64,000 nt of DNA from Endosaccharibacter trunci (GTDB lineage: Bacteria > Pseudomonadota > Alphaproteobacteria > Acetobacterales > Acetobacteraceae), in the NCBI GenBank assembly GCA_024515975.1, contig JAMSKV010000006.1, positions 145,383 to 209,382 of the forward strand, read 5' to 3'. The stretch's first letter is position 1, and every line of letters begins with the position of its first letter. Positions 51,198 through 61,045 of this stretch are shown here, one piece after another. The translations under genes and the position numbers were made by a program. Below the pieces are notes generated by a model that was given only the letters and a program-made list of their open reading frames with translations, had not been told where the DNA came from and ran no database searches.

Positions 51198-52655
51198 ATG
51201 CCTGATGCTGGTGTCTCCGCGCGTCCGGGTCGGCGACCCATCACGGGGTTCAGGATCGGGGCGCCCCGCAAAACGCGGTCGATCCATCTGCATGCGATCG
51301 ACGGGCTGTGCGAATGCCCGAGCTGCGGCTTCTATCAGCGCATTCCCGATCTGGAGCCGGGGCAGGTGGCGGATTGCCGTCGCTGCCACGGCCAGCTCGG
51401 CCGGCGCAGGCCGAACCCGACGGTGTCCACCCCGCTTGCGTTCTGCGTGGCCTCCCTCGTCCTGTATCTCGTGGCCATTTCCCTGCCGATGATGACGCTC
51501 GATCTGTACGGGCGCATCCATACCGTCAGCCTGGTCACAGGCCCGTTCGAGCTCTGGCGCGAAGGCTGGAGCCTGGTGGCCGTGCTGGTGCTGGCGGCGA
51601 CGGCCATCGTGCCGCCCATCACCGTCGTCCTGATGCTGTTCATCCTGATCGGCGCGTCGCGAGAGACCCTGCCGAACTGGGCGCCCCGCCTGATGCGGCG
51701 CTACGACCAGCTCCGCCCCTGGTCGATGGTCGAGGTCTACATGCTCGGCATCTTCGTGGCCTACACCAAGCTGATCGATCTGGCGCATGTGGAGCTCGGC
51801 CCGGCGGTCTATGCGCTGGCCGCGCTGATGATAACGCAGGCGGCGACGGACTCCACATTCGATGTCGACAAGGTCTGGTGCAAGCGTCGCGTGTCGCGTT
51901 TCGTGCGCCTGCCGAACGGGCGGCGCGTCGTGGTCTCCACAGTGGATTCCTCGGAGCATCCGCTGCCGCCTGCGGGCCATCTGGTGTCCTGCACCTCCTG
52001 CGGCCTGGTCTGCGCGTCCGAGATCAAGCTGCCGAAGACCGGCGTGCTCGGGAACTGCCCGCGCTGTCACGCGCCTGTGAGCGTCCGCAAGCCGCAGAGC
52101 CTGTCGCGATGCGTGGTGCTGCTGGCCTGCGCGGTGGTGCTCTATATTCCCGCCAACCTGTTTCCGGTCATGACGATCGTGAAGCTGAACCGCGGCGGGG
52201 GTCACACCATCCTGAACGGCGTGCGCGAGCTTTACGAGGCCGGCATGTTGCCTCTGGCGCTGCTGGTGTTCTTCGCCAGCATCACCGTGCCCGTGCTCAA
52301 GATCGTCGGCCTGGCGCTGATGTGCCTCGGCACGTGGCGCCGTTCCGACATGCGCCTGCGCGACCGGACGCGGCTCTACCGGCTCGTCGTTCTGATCGGC
52401 CGCTGGTCGATGATCGACGTGTTCATGATATCCATCCTGGTGGCGCTGGTGCGCTATAGTGGGCTCGCGCACATTACGGCCGAACCCGGCATGTTCGCCT
52501 TCGCCGCCGTCGTGGTTCTCACCATCTTCGCCGCCGACTGCTTCGACCCGCGCACCATGTGGGATGCGGCGAACATGAACGGCGCCGCCATGGCTCCGGA
52601 TCCGCATCCGGGCAAGCGCAGCACTCCCCCCCAGACGGAGCCCGTACACGCGTGA
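51198..52655 (+). CDS. pqiA: Paraquat-inducible protein A (PqiA)
   Basis: PqiA is an inner-membrane partner of the MCE protein PqiB in lipid traffic to the outer membrane. This 485-residue protein has two copies of a unit: a zinc ribbon (CECPSCGFY and CRRCHGQL; then CTSCGLVC and CPRCHAPV) followed by four hydrophobic segments (starting FCVASLVLYLVAISLPMM and VVLLACAVVLYIPANLFPVM). ATG 51198 has GGAG at a proper distance; an ATG at 51186 is an alternative. Its stop overlaps the start of pqiB (GTGA). Confidence 0.92.
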   Translation: MPDAGVSARPGRRPITGFRIGAPRKTRSIHLHAIDGLCECPSCGFYQRIPDLEPGQVADCRRCHGQLGRRRPNPTVSTPLAFCVASLVLYLVAISLPMMTLDLYGRIHTVSLVTGPFELWREGWSLVAVLVLAATAIVPPITVVLMLFILIGASRETLPNWAPRLMRRYDQLRPWSMVEVYMLGIFVAYTKLIDLAHVELGPAVYALAALMITQAATDSTFDVDKVWCKRRVSRFVRLPNGRRVVVSTVDSSEHPLPPAGHLVSCTSCGLVCASEIKLPKTGVLGNCPRCHAPVSVRKPQSLSRCVVLLACAVVLYIPANLFPVMTIVKLNRGGGHTILNGVRELYEAGMLPLALLVFFASITVPVLKIVGLALMCLGTWRRSDMRLRDRTRLYRLVVLIGRWSMIDVFMISILVALVRYSGLAHITAEPGMFAFAAVVVLTIFAADCFDPRTMWDAANMNGAAMAPDPHPGKRSTPPQTEPVHA

Positions 52656-54397
52656 GTGGACAACACGACGATCCCAGCCGCGGCCGGGACGGCGCGCACC
52701 CGAACGAAGCGGCGCAGCCCCGCACGCATGACACGATGGACGAGCAGGCCTCTTCCGCCTCCGTCCGGCGCACGCGCTTTTCCCTGATCTGGCTGATCCC
52801 GGTCGTCGTGGTGGCGGTCGCGGCCTGGCTGGCCTGGACCACCCTGTCGAGCCGCGGCCCCGAGATCACCATCACCTTCGACACGGCGGACGGAATCACC
52901 GCCGGTCAGACCCAGGTCAAGCACAAGGCGGTGGCGCTCGGCACGGTGGAGAATGTCGGTCTCAGCAAGGACCTCAAGACCGTCGTGATCCGCGTGCGCA
53001 TGAACGCGCAAGCTGCGCCCTTCCTCACCTCCAACGCGCAATTCTGGGTGGTGCGTCCCCGCCTCAGCGGCGCCACCGTGAGCGGTCTCGATACGCTGGT
53101 GTCCGGCGCCTATATCGCCGTCGACCCCGGTGCGCCCGGCGGCACGCAGCAGAGCGAATTCGTCGGCAAGGAATCGCCGCCCGGCGTCCGCTCCGACGAG
53201 CCCGGCCGCACCTATACGCTGATGACCGACGAGATCGGCTCCATCAGCCAGGGCGCGCCGGTGTTCTTCCGGGACGTGGTGGTCGGCGAAGTGCTCGGCT
53301 ACACCATGCCGCCGGGTGGACGCGGTCCGATCCCGATCAAGGTCTTCGTGCGCGAGCCGTACGACCGCTATCTGCGCGCCGATACGCGGTTCTGGAACGT
53401 CTCCGGCATACGGGCCAGCTTCAACGGCGGAAGCCTGCATATCGAGGTGGAATCGCTGCAGGCGGTTCTGTCCGGCGGCGTCGCCTTCGGCCTGCCCGAA
53501 CAGCGCCGGAGCAAGGACGCGCCGAGCGCGCCAGACAACGCCGTGTTCAAGCTCTACGCCAGCAAGGACGATGCAGACAGCGCCGGCTATCGCGACCGCA
53601 TCCCGATGGTCACCTATTTCAAGAATTCGGTGAAAGGCATCGACGCGGGGAGCCCCGTGACCATGTTCGGCCTGCAGATCGGCAGCGTGACAGGCGTGAG
53701 CCTGCAGCTCGACAAGGCCAAGGGCACCGCCCGGGTGCGCGTGGCGATGGAAATCCAGCCCGAACGCGTCCTTCCCGACGATCTGGATGCGCCGGCGACC
53801 ATCGAAAGCACGGCGCGCGCGCTGGTGAACAACGGGCTGCGCGCCGAAACAGGCACCGGCAACCTGATCACCGGCTCCTCCGAGATCTCGCTGGCCTTCG
53901 TGCCCAACGACACGCCGGCCAGCATTTCGATGGAGGGCGATGCGATCGTTCTTCCGAGCAAGGCCGGCGGCGTGTCGGGCATCATGGAATCCGTGTCGGC
54001 CGTGGCCGACAAGATCGCCGCGATGCCGCTCACCCAGATCGGCGAGAACCTGAACAATCTGCTCGCGCATACCGACAGCACGGTGAACGGGCCGCAGATG
54101 CGCCAGGCCCTCGCCAGCCTGACCGAGACCCTGAAGAGCGTGCAGCATCTGTCGCAGCATGCCGACCAGGGCATCACCCCGTTGATGCAGCGCCTGCCGG
54201 CGATCGCCGACCAGCTCCAGGGCGCGGTCACCCACGCCAATGCCGCGCTCGCGGCTTATGGCGGCGATTCCGACTTCCACCACAGCCTCCAGCAGACGCT
54301 GGACCAGTTGAACGAAACCGCGCGTTCCGTTCGCCTGCTGGCCGACTTCATCAGCCGTCATCCGAGCGCGCTTCTGCTCGGCCGGCACAAGCCGTGA
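52652..54397 (+). CDS. pqiB: MCE-domain protein PqiB
   Basis: PqiB forms a periplasm-spanning tube for lipid transport. The 581-residue protein has a short cytoplasmic N-terminus, one transmembrane helix (FSLIWLIPVVVVAVAAWLAW, about 43-62) and three MCE/MlaD domains (beginning GPEITITFDTADGITAGQTQ, GRTYTLMTDEIGSISQGAPV and NAVFKLYASKDDADS), ending in a helical coiled-coil tail. The GTG start overlaps the pqiA stop and its own stop overlaps the pqiC start. Confidence 0.92.
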   Translation: MSGQHDDPSRGRDGAHPNEAAQPRTHDTMDEQASSASVRRTRFSLIWLIPVVVVAVAAWLAWTTLSSRGPEITITFDTADGITAGQTQVKHKAVALGTVENVGLSKDLKTVVIRVRMNAQAAPFLTSNAQFWVVRPRLSGATVSGLDTLVSGAYIAVDPGAPGGTQQSEFVGKESPPGVRSDEPGRTYTLMTDEIGSISQGAPVFFRDVVVGEVLGYTMPPGGRGPIPIKVFVREPYDRYLRADTRFWNVSGIRASFNGGSLHIEVESLQAVLSGGVAFGLPEQRRSKDAPSAPDNAVFKLYASKDDADSAGYRDRIPMVTYFKNSVKGIDAGSPVTMFGLQIGSVTGVSLQLDKAKGTARVRVAMEIQPERVLPDDLDAPATIESTARALVNNGLRAETGTGNLITGSSEISLAFVPNDTPASISMEGDAIVLPSKAGGVSGIMESVSAVADKIAAMPLTQIGENLNNLLAHTDSTVNGPQMRQALASLTETLKSVQHLSQHADQGITPLMQRLPAIADQLQGAVTHANAALAAYGGDSDFHHSLQQTLDQLNETARSVRLLADFISRHPSALLLGRHKP

Positions 54398-55086
54398 GCC
54401 GTTCGATGCGATCCTTCAAGCGCCTTCCCAAGCCTTTGGGCGCCCTGGCCGTCCTCGCCGTCCTCGCCGGATGCGGCTCGTCCGATCCGGACTACTACAC
54501 GCTGCGTGCCTGGCCGGGCATGGCGCAGGCAGGCGGTCCGCTCAGCCTCAAGATCCGAACCCCCTCCGTCGCCGGTTATCTGGACCGCGACTACATCGTG
54601 TCCGGAGATCGCGACTACCGGCTTCGGCTGAGCAAGGACGGCGCCTGGGGCGAGCCACTGGCGGACATGATCGGCCAGACCCTGGCCAGCGATCTCCAGC
54701 AACGTCTGCCCGGCACCAACGTGTTCACCCAGGCCGGCGCCATCTCCACCGAAGCTCAGGGCACGGTGGAGCTGGACATCACCCAGTTCGCCCGGACCAA
54801 TGACGGTCAGGTGGTGCTGGGCGGCGCGTTGTCGGTGAAGCGCGCGCAAACCGGCAACGGCCCGGCTTTGCCCACCAGCAGCATTCCGCTGCATCTCGCC
54901 ATGACCCCGGATGGCAGCGGCGTGTCGGCGGAGGTGGCGGCGTTGAGCCAGCTTCTCGGCCAGGTGGCGGATCGCGCCGCGATCGAGGCGCGCCGGATCG
55001 GGACGACCCTCCCGCCAGCGGAGCCGCCTCCCGCGACCGATGGCGCGGCGGCAACCGGAGTGCCGGTGACGCTGGCGCCGCGTTGA
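54394..55086 (+). CDS. pqiC: PqiC-type lipoprotein (ABC-type transport auxiliary)
   Basis: PqiC is the outer-membrane lipoprotein of the Pqi system. The 230-residue protein has a lipobox (VLAVLAGC, Cys near residue 27), a YYTLRAWP beta-strand typical of PqiC/DUF330, and the pair LKIRTPSVAGYLDRDYIV and GEPLADMIGQTLASDLQQRL. The tail is proline-rich. GTGA overlap with pqiB and the two strong hairpins after its stop make it the last gene of the operon. Confidence 0.88.
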   Translation: MSRSMRSFKRLPKPLGALAVLAVLAGCGSSDPDYYTLRAWPGMAQAGGPLSLKIRTPSVAGYLDRDYIVSGDRDYRLRLSKDGAWGEPLADMIGQTLASDLQQRLPGTNVFTQAGAISTEAQGTVELDITQFARTNDGQVVLGGALSVKRAQTGNGPALPTSSIPLHLAMTPDGSGVSAEVAALSQLLGQVADRAAIEARRIGTTLPPAEPPPATDGAAATGVPVTLAPR

Positions 55087-55091
55087 GTCGT

Positions 55092-55169
55092 CGCGGGCAT
55101 TTGCCCGCGCCAAATATGAAGGGGCATTTGCCCGCGACGGATCTTCGGGCGGGCGTCTCGCGCCCGCCC
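55092..55169. terminator. Two strong hairpins between pqiC and a convergent MFS gene
   Basis: CGCGGGCA-TT-TGCCCGCG (55092-55109) is a perfect eight-base stem and GGGCGGGCG-TCTCG-CGCCCGCCC (55147-55169) a nine-base stem. Between them GGGGCATTTGCCCGCG repeats most of the first hairpin. Together they separate the convergent genes. Confidence 0.7.
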
Positions 55170-55181
55170 CTTCCGACACAG

Positions 55182-56438
55182 TCAGATCGTTTCTGCGTCG
55201 CCTTCCATGCGGGCGCCGGGCAGATGCGCCGGCTCGCGTGCGGCCACCAGCGCGGTGGCCACCGAACCGCCCAGCACGCAGAGCTCGATCGAGCGGGCCA
55301 GGCCCAGCATGCCGCCGGCCCAGGGCACCAGGAAGCTGGCCACGCCCTGTCCGGCCGAGGCCACGGCGTAGCCGAGCCCCATTCCGAGCGAGCGGACGTC
55401 GGACGGAAAGCGCCGCGCCAGGAAATGCGGCACCAGGGCGAACACGCTGTTGCCGAAGAAGCCCATGAAGAGCGACCCGGCCAGCAACACCGGCATCGAC
55501 CCGCCGGAGGCGAACGGCACCACGTCCAGAACCGTCAGCACCAGATAGACCAGCAGGGTGCGTCGCTCGCCGAAGCGCGACGCGGACCAGCCGCAAACCG
55601 GCTTGCCGACGATCGAGCCCAGGCAGTAGGCGGCGATCGCCGGAAACACCATGGACGGGGTGAAGTGATGCACCTCGCGCAGCAGGGTCGGATAGAAGCT
55701 GTAGATCGCCGCGTTCTGGAACAGCAGGAAGCACATGAACAGCAGCGCCTGCCAGGCGGCGGCATCGAGCCGCAGGCGCGGGCGTGCCGGGGCGGCGGCA
55801 TTGCGGTTCGCCGCCGCCGCCTTTTCCGCGCGCATTCTCAGCCAGACCGGGCTTTCCGCCACGCCGACCCGAATGAAGATGGCCAGGATCGCCGGCGCGA
55901 TGCCCATGAAGAACAACACCCGCCAGCCGTAATGCGGCAGGATCACCGCCTGCGCCGCGGCGGCCGCGAAGAAGCCGAACTCGTAGCCCGACATCATGAT
56001 GGCCGAGGCCAGCGCCCGGCTGCGCGGCGGCACGCTTTCGATCAGCAGGGCGGCGGAAGCGGTCCACTCCCCGCCGAAGCCGATGCCGAACAGGAACTGG
56101 ATCACGACCATCGCCGTGTAGCTCCAGGCCAGTCCGGAAAAGCCCGAGAACACGGCGAACCAGATCACGCCGACCATGAAGGTGAGCTTGCGGCCGTAGC
56201 GGTCCGCCAGCCAGCCCCAGCCGGTATTGCCAAGAATACGGCCGACGCTCTGGGCGCTGATCACCAGCCCCATGGCCACGAGGGAGACGTTCAGGCTTTT
56301 GCCGATATCCGGCAGGGCCAGCAACAGCACCACCTGATCGAACGCATCGAGGAACCAGCCGAGAAAGGCCGCCAATGTCACGCGCCAATGCGGCGCCAGA
56401 TCGCGCAGCGGGCTCGGCGCACCGTGTTCAGCATCCAT
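55182..56438 (-). CDS. MFS carboxylate transporter (SHS/AAHS-like)
   Basis: This 418-residue permease has 12 helices. AAFLGWFLDAFDQVVLLLAL (split: LGWFLDAFDQVVLL) is the helix-1 signature of the sialate:H+ and aromatic acid:H+ symporter families, including lactate and aromatic acid carriers; WGWLADRYGRK is motif A and FGGEWTASAALLIES is in helix 4. A cytoplasmic loop with AAAANRNAAA follows helix 6. It converges on pqiC and is divergent from the sensor kinase gene. The substrate is probably an organic acid. Confidence 0.83.
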   Translation of the reverse strand: MDAEHGAPSPLRDLAPHWRVTLAAFLGWFLDAFDQVVLLLALPDIGKSLNVSLVAMGLVISAQSVGRILGNTGWGWLADRYGRKLTFMVGVIWFAVFSGFSGLAWSYTAMVVIQFLFGIGFGGEWTASAALLIESVPPRSRALASAIMMSGYEFGFFAAAAAQAVILPHYGWRVLFFMGIAPAILAIFIRVGVAESPVWLRMRAEKAAAANRNAAAPARPRLRLDAAAWQALLFMCFLLFQNAAIYSFYPTLLREVHHFTPSMVFPAIAAYCLGSIVGKPVCGWSASRFGERRTLLVYLVLTVLDVVPFASGGSMPVLLAGSLFMGFFGNSVFALVPHFLARRFPSDVRSLGMGLGYAVASAGQGVASFLVPWAGGMLGLARSIELCVLGGSVATALVAAREPAHLPGARMEGDAETI

Positions 56439-56881
56439 GGTCTTGTCTTGTCCCCCCCGGTCGTTGCGCCGCGGCGTTTCCTGCCCGTCGGGGACGGGTC
56501 TCGCGCGTGTCGCTGTGTTTCCGGTCGAGCATGGAGGGTTTTGTATGACAAGAACAAGCCATGATCGGCGAGCCCGGACCGCCTGCCGGCCTTGGGGCCA
56601 TGGCCTTTATGGCCACGATGCGCGGGAACCGCGCGCCCGGGATATTGTTCTCATACCCCAACAGCCTGCCCGGGTGACATCGTGCCGTCGAGCGATCCGT
56701 TGACCGTTCTCCCCACGCCCGGATCGCGCCGGATCGCCGCCGTTCGGGTGGAATGCGGACGGGATCGAACCGGAGGCGAAGGGTTGCGCGCCGGTCCCGG
56801 CCTGGCGGCGCGCCTCGGCACGCCGCGCGCGATCGCGATCCCGGCCGTCGCTTCGGCTGTCCCCGGCGCGGCCTGATCGCC
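56439..56881. other. Gap without a recognised gene between MFS and hybrid kinase
   Basis: No supportable coding sequence was seen in this 443-base divergent gap. It holds a weak GGCCAT...ATGGCC inverted repeat (near 56596) and an AT-richer stretch (56528-56560) that may hold the MFS promoter. Promoters of both flanking genes should lie here, but none has a clear consensus. Confidence 0.5.
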
Positions 56882-59800
56882 ATGCCGGACCTGAACACCG
56901 TGCCGAACTGGACCGAGGCCGAACGCCTGCGGGCCCTGTACGGCTACAACATCCTCGATACCGCGCGCGAAGCCGAGTTCGACGACATCACGCAGATGGC
57001 GTCCCAAGCCTGCGGCACATCGATCTCGCTGCTGAACCTGATCGACAGCGACCGGCAATGGTTCAAGGCCGAGACGGGGTTCGGCGCGCGTCAAATCCCG
57101 CGCGAGCCCTCGCTCTGCCTTCAGGCGCTGTCCGCGCCGGATGTTCTGATGGTGCCCGATACGCGCGCCGATCCGCGTTTCGACGGCCATCCGATGGTGT
57201 ACGGGCCCCCCTTCGCGCGGCTTTATGCCGGCGTGCCGCTGCGAACGCCGGACGGATTGCCGATCGGCGTGCTGTGCGTGATGGACCGGACGCCCGGCAT
57301 CCTGACCGAGCAGCAGCTCTTCATCCTGAAAGCCCTGGCGCGGGCGGTGATGGCGCGGCTGGAGCAGCGCAAGGCGCTCGCGGAGCGGGACCAGGCCTTG
57401 CTGGCCGAACGGCGCAGCCAGTCCCATAGCCGGCAGATCCTCGACAGCGCCGTGGACTACGCCATCATCAGCTTCGACCTCGAAGGCCGGGTGACGAGCT
57501 GGAACGAGGGCGCCCACCGCATTCTCGGCTGGACCGAGCCGGAGATGCTGGGACAACCGGCCGACCGCATCTTCACCCCGGAAGACGTGGCGTCGGGCCG
57601 TCCGGCGAAGGAGATGGGCGACGCGCTCCGCCACGGCCGCGGCAACGACGAGCGCTGGCACGTGCGCAAGGACGGCTCGCGCTTCTTCGCAAGCGGCGAG
57701 ATGCTGGTGCTGCGCGACGAGACCGGCGCGTTCAACGGCTTCATCAAGATGCTGCGCGACCGAACCGAGCAGCGCAGCACCTCCGAGGCGCTGCGGTTCA
57801 GCGAGGACCGCATCGAGACCGCCCTGTCCACCGGGCTGGTCGGCTTCTTCGACTGGAACGTGAGCACGGATACGGTTCAGGGCGACGCGCGCTACGCCGA
57901 GCTGTTCGGCCTCGATCCCGTACTCCTGGCGAAGGGGCTGCCGCTCTACGCGGTGATGGAGGCGATCCACCCCGCCGATCGTCATGCGATGGCGGCCACG
58001 CTCGGCGAGGCGATCGGGCTCGGAACGGACTATACCTGCCAGTGCCGCATCGTCGGCAAAGGGGTCGGCGGGGAGCGCAAACCGCGCAGCCTGCTGATAC
58101 GCGGCCGCTGCTACGAGCGGGCCGGCAGCCAGGCGCGCCGCTTCACCGGCATCGCCATCGACATCTCCGCCACCGAGGAAGCCCGCGCGGCGCTGCACGC
58201 CAGCGAGTCGTTCAACCGGGAAATTCTCGCCAGCTCCTCGGACTGCATCAAGGTCCTGTCGCTCGACGGCGCGCTCGACTTCATGAGCGAGGGCGGCCAG
58301 CGAATCATGGAGATCGCCGATTTCTCCCGCTTCGCCGGCTGTCCCTGGCCGAGCTTCTGGAAGGGGTCCGGCAATGTGGAGGCGTCGCGCGCGATCGAGA
58401 CCGCCCGGAATGGCGGGCGCGCGCATTTCCGGGGCTATGCCGATACCGCGCTGGGAAACCAGCGCTACTGGGACGTCGTGGTCACGCCCATGCTGGGACG
58501 CGACGGAAAGCCGGAGCGGCTGCTGTCCATTTCCCGCGACGTGACCGAGGCGCATGCCGCGACCGAACGGATCGAGCTGGCCCTGAACACCGGGGCGGTG
58601 CTCGGCACCTGGGTCTGGGACGTTCCGCGCGACCGCTTCACCGCAGACCGGCGCTTCGCTGCGACATTCTCGCTGCAGGCCGAGACCCTGGCCGCCGGCC
58701 TGCCGCTGAAGGAGGTCATCCGATCGATCCATCCAGACGATCTGGCACGGGTCGAGGCGCAGGTCGGGCGCGTTCTCGCCGAGGGGGGACGCTATAGCGA
58801 CGAGTACCGGGTCCGGCAGCTCGATGGGTCCTGGCGCTGGATCGAGGCCAATGGGACCTGTGATCTCGACGAGGCGGGCGAAGCGGCCCGGTTTCCTGGC
58901 GTGGTGATCGACATCGATGCGCGCAAACGCCAGGAGCTGCGTCAGGCCGCGTTGATCGATCTCGGCAACGGGCTGCGGGAACTGAAGGAGCCGGCCGCCA
59001 TGATGGACGCCGCGTCCCGGCTCCTGGGCCGGACGCTCGGCGTCGATCGCGCCGGATACGGCGTCGTGGATGCGCGCTGCGATCTGATCCTCGTGGAACG
59101 GGACTGGTGCGCCGGCCCTTCCATCCGCTCCTTTGCCGGGACGCACAATGTCCGGTCCCTCGGCTTCTGCGTCGAGGATATGAGGCGCAACGAGGTGGTC
59201 GCCATCTCCGACGTGTTTCTGGACCCGCGCACGAGCGACGGCGCCGCGGCGCTGGCCGCGGCCCAGATCCGCGGCGTGCTGAGCGTTCCGCTGATCGACA
59301 CGGGCGCGATCCGGGCAATCGTCTTCGCCCATACCGACGACGTCCATGCCTGGACGCAGGAAGAGATCTCCTTCGCCAGGGCCGTCGCGGACCGGACCTG
59401 GGCGGCGATCGAGCAGGCGCGGGCCGAGAACGAGCTGCTGCGGATCAACCAGGGGCTGGAGGCGGAGGTCTCGGAGCGCACGCGTGAGCGCGACGGCATC
59501 TGGACCGTGTCGCGCGATCTTCTGGGCGTCGCGGATCAGGCGGGCGTGTGGCTGAACGTCAGCCCCGCCTGGACCGAGCAACTCGGCTGGCCGTCCAGCG
59601 AGATCGTCGGGCACGGCTTCGGCCGGGTCGCCCATCCCGACGACAGCGCCCATGTCGCCGCCGAGATCGCCCGCATCGCCGCGCAGCGGGAATCCGGCAG
59701 CTTCGAGGCGCGGTTCAGAACCGCGTCGGGCGATTTCCGCGCGCTCTCCTGGGTGGTGGTTCCGGCGGAAAACCGGCTCTACTGCTCGGCCCGCGACGTC

Positions 59801-60997
59801 ACCGAGGCGCGGCAGGCGGCGATCTCTCTCGCCCGCACCGAACAGGCCCTGCGGCAGAGCCAGAAAATGGAGGCGGTCGGCCAGCTGACCGGCGGCCTGG
59901 CGCATGATTTCAACAATCTCCTGACCGGGATCAGCGGCGCACTCGAATTGCTGGGCACGCGCGTGGCGCAGGGCCGATACAATGATGTGGACCGCTACGT
60001 GCAGGCGGCCCAGGGCGCGGCCAGGCGGGCGGCGGCGCTGACGCACCGTCTGCTGGCGTTCTCGCGGCAGCAGACGCTGGACCCGAAGCCGACCGACACC
60101 ACCCGCCTGGTCGCCGACATGGAGGAACTCATCCGCCGCACGATCGGGCCGGAGATCGAGCTGACGGTCAACGCTGCGCCTGGCACCTGGGCGGTCCTGG
60201 TCGATCCGAACCAGCTCGAGAACGCCGTCCTGAACCTGTGCCTCAATGCGCGCGACGCGATGCCGGATGGCGGCCGGCTCTGCATCGAGATGACGAATCT
60301 GGTGCTGGCCTCCCAGGCCGCGCGCGACCGCGACATGCAGCCCGGCGAATACGTGTCGCTCTGCGTCGCCGATACCGGCACCGGCATGCGGCCTGACGTG
60401 ATCGCCAAGGCGTTCGATCCGTTCTTCACCACCAAGCCGCTCGGCCAGGGCACCGGGCTGGGCCTGAGCATGATCTACGGCTTCGCGCGGCAATCCGGCG
60501 GCCAGATCAGGATCCAGTCCAAGGAAGGGGTCGGCACACGGATGCATCTGCTGTTGCCGCGCCATGCCGGGGCGGTGGGGGACGTCGACGCGGAGTCCGC
60601 CCGGGGCGATGCGCCGCGTGCCGCGGCCGGGGAAACCGTCCTGATCGTCGACGACGAGCCGACCATACGCATGCTGATCGTCGAGGTGCTGGAGGAGCTG
60701 GACTACGCTGCGGTCGAGGCGCAGGACGGCTCAGCCGGGCTGGCGGTGCTGCAATCCGGCGCAAGGATCGATCTTCTGGTCACCGATGTCGGCCTGCCGG
60801 GCGGCATGAACGGGCGCCAGATGGCCGATATCGCCAGGCGCAGCCGCCCCGGGCTCAAGGTGCTGTTCATCACCGGCTATGCCGAGAACGCGGTGGTCGG
60901 CAACGGCGATCTCGAACCGGGCATGCATGTCATGACCAAGCCCTTCGCGATGGATGTGCTGGCGAGCCGGATCAAGGAGCTGACGACGGGACGCTGA
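56882..60997 (+). CDS. Large hybrid sensor histidine kinase (GAF/PAS, with receiver domain)
   Basis: This 1371-residue cytoplasmic protein begins at ATG 56882 (an earlier in-frame start would add 43 arginine-rich residues). A GAF domain comes first (residues 10-160, LNLIDSDRQWFKAETGFGAR, CLQALSAPDVLMVPD), then PAS domains (about 190-310, 315-430, 435-550, 560-690), a second GAF (700-860) and another PAS (870-985). The kinase has LGQLTGGLAHDFNNLL-type box with His1008, then LNLCLNARDAMPDGG, DTGTGM and GLGLSMIYGFA. A receiver domain ends the protein, with Asp1302 in LLVTDVGLPGG. No membrane segment is visible, so it should sense internal signals. It may act with a missing output regulator. Confidence 0.88.
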   Translation: MPDLNTVPNWTEAERLRALYGYNILDTAREAEFDDITQMASQACGTSISLLNLIDSDRQWFKAETGFGARQIPREPSLCLQALSAPDVLMVPDTRADPRFDGHPMVYGPPFARLYAGVPLRTPDGLPIGVLCVMDRTPGILTEQQLFILKALARAVMARLEQRKALAERDQALLAERRSQSHSRQILDSAVDYAIISFDLEGRVTSWNEGAHRILGWTEPEMLGQPADRIFTPEDVASGRPAKEMGDALRHGRGNDERWHVRKDGSRFFASGEMLVLRDETGAFNGFIKMLRDRTEQRSTSEALRFSEDRIETALSTGLVGFFDWNVSTDTVQGDARYAELFGLDPVLLAKGLPLYAVMEAIHPADRHAMAATLGEAIGLGTDYTCQCRIVGKGVGGERKPRSLLIRGRCYERAGSQARRFTGIAIDISATEEARAALHASESFNREILASSSDCIKVLSLDGALDFMSEGGQRIMEIADFSRFAGCPWPSFWKGSGNVEASRAIETARNGGRAHFRGYADTALGNQRYWDVVVTPMLGRDGKPERLLSISRDVTEAHAATERIELALNTGAVLGTWVWDVPRDRFTADRRFAATFSLQAETLAAGLPLKEVIRSIHPDDLARVEAQVGRVLAEGGRYSDEYRVRQLDGSWRWIEANGTCDLDEAGEAARFPGVVIDIDARKRQELRQAALIDLGNGLRELKEPAAMMDAASRLLGRTLGVDRAGYGVVDARCDLILVERDWCAGPSIRSFAGTHNVRSLGFCVEDMRRNEVVAISDVFLDPRTSDGAAALAAAQIRGVLSVPLIDTGAIRAIVFAHTDDVHAWTQEEISFARAVADRTWAAIEQARAENELLRINQGLEAEVSERTRERDGIWTVSRDLLGVADQAGVWLNVSPAWTEQLGWPSSEIVGHGFGRVAHPDDSAHVAAEIARIAAQRESGSFEARFRTASGDFRALSWVVVPAENRLYCSARDVTEARQAAISLARTEQALRQSQKMEAVGQLTGGLAHDFNNLLTGISGALELLGTRVAQGRYNDVDRYVQAAQGAARRAAALTHRLLAFSRQQTLDPKPTDTTRLVADMEELIRRTIGPEIELTVNAAPGTWAVLVDPNQLENAVLNLCLNARDAMPDGGRLCIEMTNLVLASQAARDRDMQPGEYVSLCVADTGTGMRPDVIAKAFDPFFTTKPLGQGTGLGLSMIYGFARQSGGQIRIQSKEGVGTRMHLLLPRHAGAVGDVDAESARGDAPRAAAGETVLIVDDEPTIRMLIVEVLEELDYAAVEAQDGSAGLAVLQSGARIDLLVTDVGLPGGMNGRQMADIARRSRPGLKVLFITGYAENAVVGNGDLEPGMHVMTKPFAMDVLASRIKELTTGR

Positions 60998-61045
60998 GGG
61001 CGGGCCGCCGGGCCGCCGCCAAACCCTGCGTGCCCTCGCCCGGAA

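Noticed and set aside
56651..60565. A 1304-codon open frame antisense to the hybrid kinase gene
   Set aside because: It is a shadow of GC-rich codon bias. The opposite strand has clear GAF, PAS, kinase and receiver motifs; the antisense product has none and is full of His/Arg/Gly.
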